DNA of 64,000 nt from Thalassococcus_A lentus. GTDB taxonomy: Bacteria > Pseudomonadota > Alphaproteobacteria > Rhodobacterales > Rhodobacteraceae. Below the pieces are notes generated by a model. That model was not told the DNA's origin and made no database searches. It saw only the letters and a list, made by a program, of their open reading frames with translations. Of the stretch, positions 15,190 to 23,453 are shown piece after piece (position 1 is the stretch's first letter; the number at the start of each line of letters is the position of its first letter). Made by a program: the position numbers and the translations under genes. The stretch spans positions 62,001 to 126,000 of the forward strand of contig NZ_JAQIOY010000007.1 in NCBI RefSeq assembly GCF_028023555.1, written 5' to 3'.

Positions 15190-15905
15190 CAGCGCCCCCG
15201 TTTGAAAAACGATTTGGCGGTTTCGCGCTTCAACCCGGCAATGGCCGCCAGTGGATCAAGCTCGTTGGGGCAGTAGGCGGTACAGGATCCGATCGAATGG
15301 CAGTTGTGGCACCCGCCTTTTCCAGACACCGCGTCAAGAATGGTCTGCCGACCCTCATCCTTGGCATCGTTGAGCAAGGTCCACGCGCGTTGCAAAGCCG
15401 CTGGGCCAAGATAGTCGGGATTGCCCGCGACCGTATCACAGGCCGCATAGCAGACCGAACAATTGATGCATTCAATCCCGGCGTTTGCCGCCTCTCGTTC
15501 GGCGCTTCCTTCGTCGACAGGTGCTATCGGATCATCACGGGTCAATCCACCGTGGTGTATGCCCTCGGCCGCAACCCATTTGTCAAAGAACGGATCCATA
15601 TCAACCGCCAAATCCTTGATCACGGGCAGGTTGCGCAGCGGGCCGATGGTCACCGCATTTCCGTCCAAAACCTTCGAGATGTGCGTACGGCAGGTCCAGC
15701 GCGGCACGCCGTTCACCATCATCGCGCAGGATCCGCACATGCCGACACGGCAAGCAAAGCGATAACTGAGCGTCGGATCAACGTTTTGCTGAACCCATGA
15801 CACGACATCCAGTACGGTCTGGTTGTCGTATTGTGGCACGTCGAAAACCTCGGCCCCCGACGGGCCGCGTTCGATTGTGACCTTCAGTGTTGGCGACGCC
15901 GTCAT
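15189..15905 (-). CDS. Succinate dehydrogenase/fumarate reductase-like iron-sulfur subunit
   Basis: The 238-residue protein has the SdhB layout. An N-terminal plant-type ferredoxin domain carries the [2Fe-2S] cysteines in CRVGMCGSC and a fourth in WTCRTH. A C-terminal bacterial ferredoxin domain has CINCSVCYAAC and CHNCHSIGSCTAYCP for the [4Fe-4S] and [3Fe-4S] centres. It carries electrons from the flavoprotein to the membrane anchors. It is the first gene of the ten-gene operon. The order B-D-C-A differs from the usual sdhCDAB of the citric-acid-cycle complex, which suggests a second, specialised complex. Confidence 0.9.
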   Translation of the reverse strand: MTASPTLKVTIERGPSGAEVFDVPQYDNQTVLDVVSWVQQNVDPTLSYRFACRVGMCGSCAMMVNGVPRWTCRTHISKVLDGNAVTIGPLRNLPVIKDLAVDMDPFFDKWVAAEGIHHGGLTRDDPIAPVDEGSAEREAANAGIECINCSVCYAACDTVAGNPDYLGPAALQRAWTLLNDAKDEGRQTILDAVSGKGGCHNCHSIGSCTAYCPNELDPLAAIAGLKRETAKSFFKRGR

Positions 15906-15990
15906 ATGAACCTGCTGTGCCCAAGTGCTTTCTCACAAAGGCATAGCAGACAGCGCAGCTTAACAAACGCGAAAAATTCTTACGAATTGC

Positions 15991-16005
15991 GTTAGGGTTG
16001 CTAAC
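15991..16005. promoter_or_regulatory. Inverted repeat upstream of the ten-gene operon
   Basis: GTTAG-GGTTG-CTAAC is a perfect five-plus-five inverted repeat with centre 93 bp upstream of the sdhB-like start and directly after the alcohol dehydrogenase stop region. It could be an operator for the operon or a small hairpin. No regulator can be matched to it from sequence alone. Confidence 0.35.
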
Positions 16006-16008
16006 AGA

Positions 16009-17043
16009 TCAGGCGGAAAAATCAGTGATCACAGCCGTTCCGGGCGGTGTCGGCCCTTGCATGGCTCTCAGTTCTGCACTTGCCATGGATAGAGGGATTT
16101 CCCGCGCGACCATCGGGCCGAGATCAACAGCACCCTGTTCGATCAGTTCGAGCAAGCGTGGGTATTTCCAAGATGGCATTCCACGCGTGCCAAAGAACGA
16201 CAGCTGTTTGGCGTAAATCGCGCGCATGTTGACGGTCATCATCCCATCCCCGGCGGGCATGCCCACGTGTACATGCCGGCCCAAAGTCGCGAGACATTCA
16301 ACGGAGGCGTTGGTCGTCTGCGCGACGCCCAACGCTTCGATCGATACCTGTGCGCCCCCGCCTGTCGCATCGCGAATGGCTTCGGCTGCGTTCACCTGCG
16401 CAGCATTCACTGCAACGTCGGCACCGAGCGACAAAGCGTGCTGCAGCTTTTCCTCGACCACGTCGACCACAAGGACCCGAGCGCCCAGCATTTTGGCCAA
16501 CAAAAGCGCGGCCAACCCAATGCCACCCGTTCCGTGAATTGCCACCCATTCCCCGGCCTGAACGCTGGCCCGGTCCGTCAGCGCGTGCCACGCTGTCGTC
16601 ACCCGACATCCCAACCCGGCCGCCAAACCCGGCGACATGGTTTCGGGCAGGAAAACGAGGTTGTGATCATAGGGAACCGCCACCAGTTCCGCATAAGCCC
16701 CCGGCGCACCAAAGCCGGGAACAACCGCCGATTCACAGGCGTTCGAAACGCCCCGGCTGCATTCAGGGCATGACCCGCATCCCAGAATGAACGGCGCAAT
16801 CAGCCGATCACCGACTTTATGCTTGGCCTTGGCCCCTGCCTCGACAACCGTACCGCAGTATTCGTGGCCCATGATCGACCCTGGAACGACCTTTGGATGT
16901 CCGCCGACCCAGCCATGATAGTCCGACCGGCAAACCCCGCAGGCTGCAACCTCAAGCACCACACCCGTCTCAGGGCATTGCGGATCTGCGACAGTTTCAA
17001 TCGAAAGATCTTGGTTGAATTCTTCAACAACAGCGGCGCGCAT
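16009..17043 (-). CDS. Zinc-dependent alcohol dehydrogenase (MDR superfamily)
   Basis: The 344-residue protein is a medium-chain alcohol dehydrogenase. The catalytic zinc site is in ACGVCRSDYHGW and the GHEYCGTV segment. The structural zinc lobe has the spacing CGSCPECSRGVSNAC. The NAD-binding Rossmann motif is GTGGIGLAAL, followed by VLVVDVVEEKL with an acidic residue that favours NAD. I chose ATG 17043 (MRAAVVEEF), the usual family start. It is on the same strand as the ten-gene operon, 103 bp upstream of its first gene, with no terminator seen between, so read-through is possible. The alcohol substrate is unknown. Confidence 0.88.
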   Translation of the reverse strand: MRAAVVEEFNQDLSIETVADPQCPETGVVLEVAACGVCRSDYHGWVGGHPKVVPGSIMGHEYCGTVVEAGAKAKHKVGDRLIAPFILGCGSCPECSRGVSNACESAVVPGFGAPGAYAELVAVPYDHNLVFLPETMSPGLAAGLGCRVTTAWHALTDRASVQAGEWVAIHGTGGIGLAALLLAKMLGARVLVVDVVEEKLQHALSLGADVAVNAAQVNAAEAIRDATGGGAQVSIEALGVAQTTNASVECLATLGRHVHVGMPAGDGMMTVNMRAIYAKQLSFFGTRGMPSWKYPRLLELIEQGAVDLGPMVAREIPLSMASAELRAMQGPTPPGTAVITDFSA

Positions 17044-17100
17044 TTTGGACCCTTTCTCTGCTCTGAGATACAAGCAGGCCAAAGCATTGGGACAGAAATG

Positions 17101-17131
17101 AAAAAGGTCAAGGCAATCACGCCCTGACCTT
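17101..17131 (-). terminator. Terminator after alanine dehydrogenase
   Basis: On the minus strand AAGGTCAGGGC and GCCTTGACCTT form an eleven-pair stem with one mismatch and a six-base loop, followed by T5. It lies 53 bp after the ald stop. On the plus strand a T-rich stretch also follows, so it may work both ways. Confidence 0.7.
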
Positions 17132-17183
17132 CTTTTCTATTTTACTTCAATATCTTGCACGACACCAAAAGGCCATCGGCAAC

Positions 17184-18308
17184 CTAGGCTGCAGTCCGCA
17201 AAACCTCGCCTGCGGCAATGAAGTCAAGGCCCAGCGCTTCGCCCACGGCCCCATATGTCAGACGTCCTGCGTGCACGTTCAGACCATTGAGCAGATGGGG
17301 GTCTTCTGCGCAGGCGCGTTGCCAACCCTTGTCGGCCAGAGCCAGCATGAACGGCATAGTCGCGTTGCCCAATGCGATCGTGGATGTCCGTGCAACAGCA
17401 CCCGGCATGTTGGCCACGCAGTAGTGCATGATGCCGTCCACCTCATAAACCGGGTCGGCATGAGTCGTGGCCCGGGAGGTCTCGAAACATCCGCCCTGAT
17501 CGATGGCAACATCCACCAAGGCCGCGCCCGGTTTCATCATCGCGAAGTCAGCGCGCTTCACCAGCTTTGGCGCCTCGGCTCCCGGCACCAGAACAGCACC
17601 GATGACCATGTCCGCCTGCTGCAGATGCTCTGCCAGCAAACCGGCGCTGGAATAACCTGTGCCAAAGGTCCCGCCAAAGACGTCATCGAGGTAACGAAGA
17701 CGCGGCAGGGACCGGTCCAGCACGGTTACATCCGCGCCCATACCGGCCGCAATACGGGCCGCGTGTGTGCCGACAACACCGCCGCCAATCACGAGCACCT
17801 TGGCGGCGCCAACACCGGGAACGCCACCCATCAGAACGCCCCGGCCGCCGTTTGCCTTTTGCAAGGTCCAAGCGCCAACTTGAGGGGCCAAACGGCCAGC
17901 AACTTCGGACATGGGGGCCAGCAGGGGCAGACCGCCGCGTTCATCGGTTACAGTCTCATAAGCGATGGCGGTGCAGCCGGATGCGAGCAAATCATTGGTC
18001 TGATCCGGATCGGGTGCCAAATGCAGGTAGGTGAACAGAAGCTGGCCTTCTCTCAGCATTTTGCGTTCCACGGCCTGAGGCTCTTTGACTTTCACGATCA
18101 TGTCGGATTGCGCAAAGATTTCCTCTGCTGTGTCGGCAATACGAGCACCTGCAGTGGTATAGTCTTCGTCCGCAAATCCAGCGCCAACGCCTGCACCCTT
18201 CTGGACGGTGACTTCATGGCCATGTGCAACTGCTTCGCGCGCCGCATTGGGCGTCAGTCCAGCGCGAAATTCCTGTGGTTTAATCTCGGTGGGGCATCCG
18301 ATTTTCAT
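17184..18308 (-). CDS. ald: Alanine dehydrogenase
   Basis: The 374-residue protein matches Ald, which interconverts L-alanine and pyruvate plus ammonia with NAD. It has the family start MKIGCPTEIKPQEFRAGLTP, a catalytic Lys region (MIVKVKEPQ) and a His region (LFTYLHLAPD). The NAD-binding motif GGGVVGTHAARIAAGMGADVTVLD spans about 173-196, followed by MIGAVLVPGAEAPKLV and DVAIDQGGCFETSR. I chose ATG 18308 after a GGAG ribosome site. The open frame extends upstream but without similarity. It is divergent from an Lrp-family gene, the usual arrangement for substrate-induced ald. Confidence 0.95.
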   Translation of the reverse strand: MKIGCPTEIKPQEFRAGLTPNAAREAVAHGHEVTVQKGAGVGAGFADEDYTTAGARIADTAEEIFAQSDMIVKVKEPQAVERKMLREGQLLFTYLHLAPDPDQTNDLLASGCTAIAYETVTDERGGLPLLAPMSEVAGRLAPQVGAWTLQKANGGRGVLMGGVPGVGAAKVLVIGGGVVGTHAARIAAGMGADVTVLDRSLPRLRYLDDVFGGTFGTGYSSAGLLAEHLQQADMVIGAVLVPGAEAPKLVKRADFAMMKPGAALVDVAIDQGGCFETSRATTHADPVYEVDGIMHYCVANMPGAVARTSTIALGNATMPFMLALADKGWQRACAEDPHLLNGLNVHAGRLTYGAVGEALGLDFIAAGEVLRTAA

Positions 18309-18407
18309 TGCCATCTCCTCCATGGGCACGATCCGGTAACATGCACAAACAATGCGCCCTACGGGTCGCAAAGTGCTTGCAAAGGCATGGCGTGGTGAAC
18401 CACATTA

Positions 18408-18424
18408 TTCGAAGAAACTTCGGA
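18408..18424. promoter_or_regulatory. Putative Lrp-type operator between ald and its regulator
   Basis: CGAAG-AAA-CTTCG (18410-18422) is a perfect inverted repeat within a near-palindromic 17-bp stretch in the 149-bp divergent gap. Lrp-family activators of ald bind degenerate palindromes in exactly this position, so this is a candidate site. Confidence 0.4.
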
Positions 18425-18457
18425 ACAACTGACAGTCAATGAAAGGATTTTGCGTAA

Positions 18458-18916
18458 ATGAGCCTCGATGAGACAGACCGCCGAATCCTTAGGGTGCTCC
18501 AGCAAAAAGGGCGTATGTCCAATGCGGATCTTTCCGAAGCGGTTCATTTGTCCGCTTCGGCCTGTCACCGGCGCGTGCAACGCCTTGAGGCCGAGGGTTT
18601 CATCCGGGACTACGTGGCCTTGCTGAATGCACGCAAACTCGGCTTTCCGACAACGGTTTTTGTGGAAATCAAACTACAGGCACAGGCCGACGAAGTTCTG
18701 GAGGCCTTTGAAAAAGCCGTTGCCCGTGTTCCCGATGTGCTGGAATGCCACCTGATGGCAGGCACTGCCGACTATATCCTCAAGGTTGTCGCAGAAGACA
18801 CCGAGGATTTTGCCCGCATCCACCGGCAATATCTGACGCGGCTGCCGGGCGTCGCCCAGATGCAATCGAGTTTCGCCCTAAGAACGGTTTTCAAGACCAC
18901 CGCCCTTCCGGTTTGA
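18458..18916 (+). CDS. Lrp/AsnC-family regulator, probable regulator of ald
   Basis: The 152-residue protein has an N-terminal helix-turn-helix (DETDRRILRVLQQKGRMSNADLSEAVHLSASACHRRVQRLE) and a C-terminal RAM ligand-binding domain with the HLMAGTADYILKV motif. It opens divergently from alanine dehydrogenase, an arrangement seen for AldR-type regulators that activate ald in response to alanine. The function as an ald regulator is inferred from position and family. Confidence 0.88.
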   Translation: MSLDETDRRILRVLQQKGRMSNADLSEAVHLSASACHRRVQRLEAEGFIRDYVALLNARKLGFPTTVFVEIKLQAQADEVLEAFEKAVARVPDVLECHLMAGTADYILKVVAEDTEDFARIHRQYLTRLPGVAQMQSSFALRTVFKTTALPV

Positions 18917-19123
18917 ACAGGACGCCAAAAGCGCTTTGCCAACCCGGAATAAACACTCAGGGCACGGCAAATCCCACTTATGGGAACAGCACTTGCCCCT
19001 CCCACGGGTGACGCATTTTGCGTTGTCTTAATATTGTGTGGGCCAGCACGGTTCGGCCTCCGTTCTGAAGCATTGCTCTCATCCGGTGACTGCGTCATGC
19101 TGCCCACGACAAGGCAGAGTACA

Positions 19124-20713
19124 ATGCAGTTTGATCACATCATCATCGGTGCCGGCAGCGCAGGCTGCGTGATGGCCAAACGTCTGGCCGAAGGCGGACG
19201 CCGTGTGCTGGTTCTGGAGGCCGGCGGGCGGGATAATTACCACTGGGTCCACATTCCGATGGGTTACCTCTATTGCATCGGGAACCCCCGCACGGACTGG
19301 ATGTATCGTACGGCGCCCGAGCCGGGCCTGAACGGCCGCAGTCTATTGTATCCGCGTGGCAAAGTTCTGGGCGGGTGTTCATCCATCAACGGAATGCTTT
19401 ATCTGCGCGGTCAGGCGGCGGACTACGACGGTTGGCGCCAGCTTGGCCTGCCCGGTTGGGGCTGGGACGACGTTCTGCCCTATTTCAAGCGATCAGAAGA
19501 CTATGTTGACGGCCCCAGCGACATGCATGGCGAAGGCGGCGAATGGCGCGTCGAAAACCAACGTCTGCACTGGGACCTGCTGGATCATTGGATGGAAGCG
19601 GCCCAAGAGGCTGGCCTGCCCAAAACCGATGACTTCAACACCGGCGACAATGAAGGCGTCGGCTATTTCAAGGTCAACCAACGCAACGGTTGGCGCATGA
19701 ACACCGCCAAGGCCTTTTTGCGCACAGCCGATGGGCCGAACATTAAGGTTGAAACCGGTGCGCAGGTCACTCGATTGATTGTCGAACAAGGCCGTGTAGT
19801 CGGGGTCGCATATCTGCGTGACAACGCGCCCATTGAGGCCCGCTGCGATGGCGATGTCATCCTGAGCGCCGGGGCCATCGGCTCACCGCAGATCCTTCAA
19901 TTGTCCGGCATCGGTCCGGGCGCTTTGCTGCAAGAACATGGAATTGATGTTCTACACGACGCGCCGGGGGTCGGGGCCAATCTGCAGGATCACCTGCAAT
20001 TGCGGTGTTCATGGAAATTGAAAGACGCTCGATCCCTGAACACTCTGGCCAATTCATTGCTGGGCAAGGCGCGCATCGCGGCTGAATACGCCCTGAAACG
20101 ATCCGGCCCGATGAGCATGGCACCTTCCCAACTTGGCGCGTTTTCCAAGTCGCGCCCGGATCTGGCGACAGCTGATCTTGAATACCATGTGCAGCCGCTC
20201 TCGCTTGAGGCATTCGGGCAGCCCCTGCACGACTACCCGGCCATAACAGCCAGCGTCTGCAATCTGCGCCCGGAAAGCCGGGGAACGGTGGAAATCATCT
20301 CACGCAGCCACCGCGATGCACCGCGGATTGCCCCCAATTATCTAAGCACAGAAGGGGACCGGCAGGTCGCCGTCGCCGCGATCCGGCAGGCGCGTGACAT
20401 CATGCGGCAACCCGCCATGTCCCGCTATGACCCACAAGAGGTGAAGCCCGGCGCTGACATCACGGCTGAAGGCGATTTGGCGCAGGCAGCGGGCGACATC
20501 GGCACAACGATCTTTCATCCAGTCAGCACCGTGCGCATGGGCCCCGACAGCAACGCACCACTGGACCATCAGCTGCGGTTCAAGGGCATCGGCGGTCTGA
20601 GAGTCGTGGACGCGAGCGTCATGCCAACCATCACCAGCGGCAACACCAATTCCCCGACCATCATGATTGCCGAAAAAGCGGCTGATATGATCCTTTCAAG
20701 CCAATCATTATAG
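19124..20713 (+). CDS. GMC-family FAD-dependent oxidoreductase (choline/alcohol dehydrogenase-like)
   Basis: The 529-residue protein is a glucose-methanol-choline oxidoreductase. It has an FAD-binding motif IIGAGSAGCVMAKRL at about 7-21 and GMC signature 1 around GKVLGGCSSINGMLYLRG. Signature 2 is GAIGSPQILQLSGIGP. The catalytic pair is in TIFHPVSTVRMG (His) and SGNTNSPT (Asn). Members oxidise primary alcohols such as choline or aliphatic alcohols. I chose ATG 19124 because the family start is directly before the Rossmann strand. No betaine-aldehyde dehydrogenase is adjacent, so choline is not specially supported. It may be co-transcribed with the EF-hand gene 9 bp downstream. Confidence 0.88.
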   Translation: MQFDHIIIGAGSAGCVMAKRLAEGGRRVLVLEAGGRDNYHWVHIPMGYLYCIGNPRTDWMYRTAPEPGLNGRSLLYPRGKVLGGCSSINGMLYLRGQAADYDGWRQLGLPGWGWDDVLPYFKRSEDYVDGPSDMHGEGGEWRVENQRLHWDLLDHWMEAAQEAGLPKTDDFNTGDNEGVGYFKVNQRNGWRMNTAKAFLRTADGPNIKVETGAQVTRLIVEQGRVVGVAYLRDNAPIEARCDGDVILSAGAIGSPQILQLSGIGPGALLQEHGIDVLHDAPGVGANLQDHLQLRCSWKLKDARSLNTLANSLLGKARIAAEYALKRSGPMSMAPSQLGAFSKSRPDLATADLEYHVQPLSLEAFGQPLHDYPAITASVCNLRPESRGTVEIISRSHRDAPRIAPNYLSTEGDRQVAVAAIRQARDIMRQPAMSRYDPQEVKPGADITAEGDLAQAAGDIGTTIFHPVSTVRMGPDSNAPLDHQLRFKGIGGLRVVDASVMPTITSGNTNSPTIMIAEKAADMILSSQSL

Positions 20714-20722
20714 GAATTCCCC

Positions 20723-21076
20723 ATGACACGATGGCTCCCCCTGATTTTGTGCACCTTGACCGCGCCAGCATCGGCCGGTGAGGCGCACAAACCGTACGGC
20801 GAAGAATATTTCGAACAATTTACCTTTCGCGCCTATGAACACGGGCTTCACCAGCCCGCCCCTGATGGCGCCGTCGTGATCCGGTTTGGGCAGGTTGACC
20901 GCAATCATAATCACATCTGGGACAGTCACGAAATCGCATACAGTTTCGGCCCTGCCGCGCGGGATGTCATCCTCAGCTTTGACGCCAATGCTGACGGGCG
21001 GGTCAGCCTGCTTGAGTTTCGCGCCTATGATGATGGCAAGGGCGGTCCGGACGGTGTGCTTTGGGAATATCCCTGA
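20723..21076 (+). CDS. Secreted EF-hand protein
   Basis: The 117-residue protein starts with a signal peptide (about 1-18, RWLPLILCTLTAPASAG). It then has two EF-hand-like calcium loops: DRNHNHIWDSHE (about 57-68) and DANADGRVSLLEF (about 81-93). The second fits the D-x-D/N-x-D-G canonical loop well and the first less so. It lies 9 bp after the GMC oxidoreductase, on the same strand. A calcium-binding periplasmic partner or maturation role for the GMC enzyme is possible, but the sequence shows only calcium binding and export. Confidence 0.78.
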   Translation: MTRWLPLILCTLTAPASAGEAHKPYGEEYFEQFTFRAYEHGLHQPAPDGAVVIRFGQVDRNHNHIWDSHEIAYSFGPAARDVILSFDANADGRVSLLEFRAYDDGKGGPDGVLWEYP

Positions 21077-21100
21077 CGGCCTTTGAAACGCGGCTGGGCT

Positions 21101-21262
21101 TCAATCCGGTTTCGGATGGTCGTCGTATTCGCCTGACAAGATGCGCTGTGCGTCACCTTCCGGATCGTCGTATTGGTTCGACCGGATGGTGAAGACAAAA
21201 AAGAGCAGGCCCATACCGCCCAGAACAAGCGAAATCGGGATCAGATAAGTCAGAACAGTCAC
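21101..21262 (-). CDS. ccoS: cbb3 oxidase maturation protein CcoS
   Basis: The 53-residue product, from a GTG start preceded by GAGGTG, reads TVLTYLIPISLVLGGMGLLFF, a single membrane helix, then VFTIRSNQYDDPEGDAQRILSG, which is characteristic of CcoS (FixS). CcoS is needed to insert haem b and copper into CcoN during cbb3 assembly. It starts 4 bp after the ccoI stop. The gene is very short and has a non-ATG start, so it is easily missed, but the protein signature and position make it secure. Confidence 0.92.
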   Translation of the reverse strand: MTVLTYLIPISLVLGGMGLLFFVFTIRSNQYDDPEGDAQRILSGEYDDHPKPD

Positions 21263-21266
21263 AAGA

Positions 21267-23447
21267 TCACCTCAGGCGTAGTGCGTTCAAAGACACAGTA
21301 ATCGAACTGGCAGACATAGCCAGCGCCGCGATCAGCGGACTACAAAGCCCCGCAATAGCCAGCGGCACGGCGAACACGTTGTACCATGTGGCGATGGTAA
21401 AATTCTCGCGAATACGGCGCAGCGCCTTGCCGGACGTGATCAAAGCGTCCGGAATCGGAGCCAGCGAATTGCCCAGCAATACAATGTCCGACGCCACGCG
21501 GGCCGCATCCAATGCAGAGGCCGGCGAAATGCTGACATCAGCTGCGGTCAATGCAGCGGTATCGTTCAACCCATCGCCAACCATCAGGACCTTTGCGCCC
21601 TCTTTGCGCAGCGTTTCGATGCGGGCAGCCTTGTCGCCCGGCAAAGCTTCGGCCAACCAGTGCTGGATACCCAGCCGTCCAGCCAGATCTTCAACCGCAG
21701 GCGCTGTGTCACCGGACATCAGGATCACGCGTTTTTCTGCTTGGATCAGTGCGCGGACCGCTTCCTCGGCCCCCGCACGCAGCCTGTCTGCAAAGAAAAA
21801 CGCCTGCGCGTCATTGTCATCGATGCGCAGCCACGCAGCCGTCTGGCGCGAGGTGCCGCCACCAACCCAATTGGCCCGGCCCAGCCGAACCTGTCGCCCA
21901 CGCCAGATGCCCTCGGTTCCGTGGCCCGGCACTTCGCGGATGGCCTCAACCTTCGCCGGTTTGATCCCAGCGCTCTGCGCGGCTGCGACCAGCGCCTGCG
22001 ACAGCGGGTGCGATGACCCCATGGCCAGTGCCAGCGTTATTTCCAGATCCTTACGCGTAAAGTCACCCAGATTTTGCACCTCTGGTGTCCCGGCAGTCAG
22101 TGTGCCCGTCTTGTCAAAAACCACGGTGTCCACATTGGCCAAGCGTTCCAGCGCGGTGGCACTTTTGATCAACAGACCCTTTTTGAACAACCGTCCAGAG
22201 GCCGCCGTCGTAACGGCGGGAACGGCCAGACCCAAAGCACAAGGGCATGTGATAATCAAAACCGCCGCTGCAATGTTCAGCGCTACGCGCAAATCGCCCG
22301 AATAGAGAAACCAGCCCACAAAGGCCAAGGCCGAAAGGATGTGAACGCCGGGCGCATAGAGCTTGGCTGCGCGGTCCGCCAAAGACGTGTAGCGGGAACG
22401 GCCAGACTCGGCCACGGCGACCAGATCGGCCATTTGCTGCAACGATGTATCTTTTCCAACAGCCGTCGCGCGGATCAGAAGCGGCCCGGTCAGGTTCACT
22501 TCACCGGCCGAAATACGCGTGCCCGGCAAAGCCTGAACCGGCAGGGTTTCCCCGGTCAGCAGTGACCGGTCCAATTCTGACGCCCCTTCGACAATTTCTC
22601 CGTCGACGGGCATACGAGCGCCGGGGCGTAGCCGAATAAGATCACCAACACACAGTTCGGATACGGCAACCTTGTGCTCTTGCCCGTTCACAACCCGAAG
22701 GGCCCGTGGCACTTCCAACGCTGCCAGTTCCTGTGCGGCAGATCGCGCGATAGACCGGGTGCGATGGTCGAGATACCGGCCTGTCAGCAAGAAGAACGTC
22801 AGCGCAATGGCCGCGTCGAAATAAGCATGTTCACCCGACAATGACGTTTCCCAAAGCGAGGTGACAAGCGCCAGCAGGATCGCCAGTGAAATGGGCACAT
22901 CCATGTTCAGGCTGCCAGCCTTCAACGCGGTCCAGGCGTTGCGAAAAAACGGCTGTGCAGAAAAGGCCACCGCAGGCAAGACAATCGCAGCACTGATCCA
23001 GTGAAACAGGTCACGGGTTGCGCCCTCGGCGCCGGACCAGACCGCGATGGACAACAGCATCACGTTCATGGCGGCAAATCCGGCAACCGCCAGACGCATC
23101 AACAAGTCGCGCCCCGCCTTGTCGTTCGCGGTCACGCCCAGCGCGGTGGCATCCAGTTCATGCGCTTCGTATCCGGCGGCTTCGACAACCGGGATCAGGT
23201 CTTCGGCAGTCAGGTCCGGTTCTGCGTCGATCGCCACACGTTTCATTGTCAAGTTTACCCGGGCCTTGTGGACGCCCGGCGCAGCATTCAAAGCGCGTTC
23301 GATCTTGGACATGCAAGCCGCGCAATGGATGGTCGGAAGAGACAACGAAATATGCGTCTCGCTGAGCTGCTCAGCCAGAGCCTCTGCAGCGGGGGCAGCC
23401 GCACAGGCGGGACAGGCGGAAACCGGGGGACGCATCGTGGCGGTCAT
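21267..23447 (-). CDS. ccoI: Copper-transporting P1B-type ATPase CcoI
   Basis: The 726-residue ATPase supplies copper for the CuB site of cbb3 oxidase. It has an N-terminal Cys-rich stretch (SACPACAAAP) and a heavy-metal-associated domain with HCAACMSK at about 41-48. Transmembrane segments follow, then an actuator domain (LLTGETLPV), the copper-binding CPC motif in ITCPCALGLAVP, the phosphorylation motif DKTGTLT, the nucleotide-binding SSHPLSQAL motif and the hinge GDGLNDTAAL. It belongs to the CcoI/FixI subgroup by context: ccoG and ccoH upstream, ccoS downstream. Confidence 0.95.
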   Translation of the reverse strand: MTATMRPPVSACPACAAAPAAEALAEQLSETHISLSLPTIHCAACMSKIERALNAAPGVHKARVNLTMKRVAIDAEPDLTAEDLIPVVEAAGYEAHELDATALGVTANDKAGRDLLMRLAVAGFAAMNVMLLSIAVWSGAEGATRDLFHWISAAIVLPAVAFSAQPFFRNAWTALKAGSLNMDVPISLAILLALVTSLWETSLSGEHAYFDAAIALTFFLLTGRYLDHRTRSIARSAAQELAALEVPRALRVVNGQEHKVAVSELCVGDLIRLRPGARMPVDGEIVEGASELDRSLLTGETLPVQALPGTRISAGEVNLTGPLLIRATAVGKDTSLQQMADLVAVAESGRSRYTSLADRAAKLYAPGVHILSALAFVGWFLYSGDLRVALNIAAAVLIITCPCALGLAVPAVTTAASGRLFKKGLLIKSATALERLANVDTVVFDKTGTLTAGTPEVQNLGDFTRKDLEITLALAMGSSHPLSQALVAAAQSAGIKPAKVEAIREVPGHGTEGIWRGRQVRLGRANWVGGGTSRQTAAWLRIDDNDAQAFFFADRLRAGAEEAVRALIQAEKRVILMSGDTAPAVEDLAGRLGIQHWLAEALPGDKAARIETLRKEGAKVLMVGDGLNDTAALTAADVSISPASALDAARVASDIVLLGNSLAPIPDALITSGKALRRIRENFTIATWYNVFAVPLAIAGLCSPLIAALAMSASSITVSLNALRLR

Positions 23448-23453
23448 GGCGGA

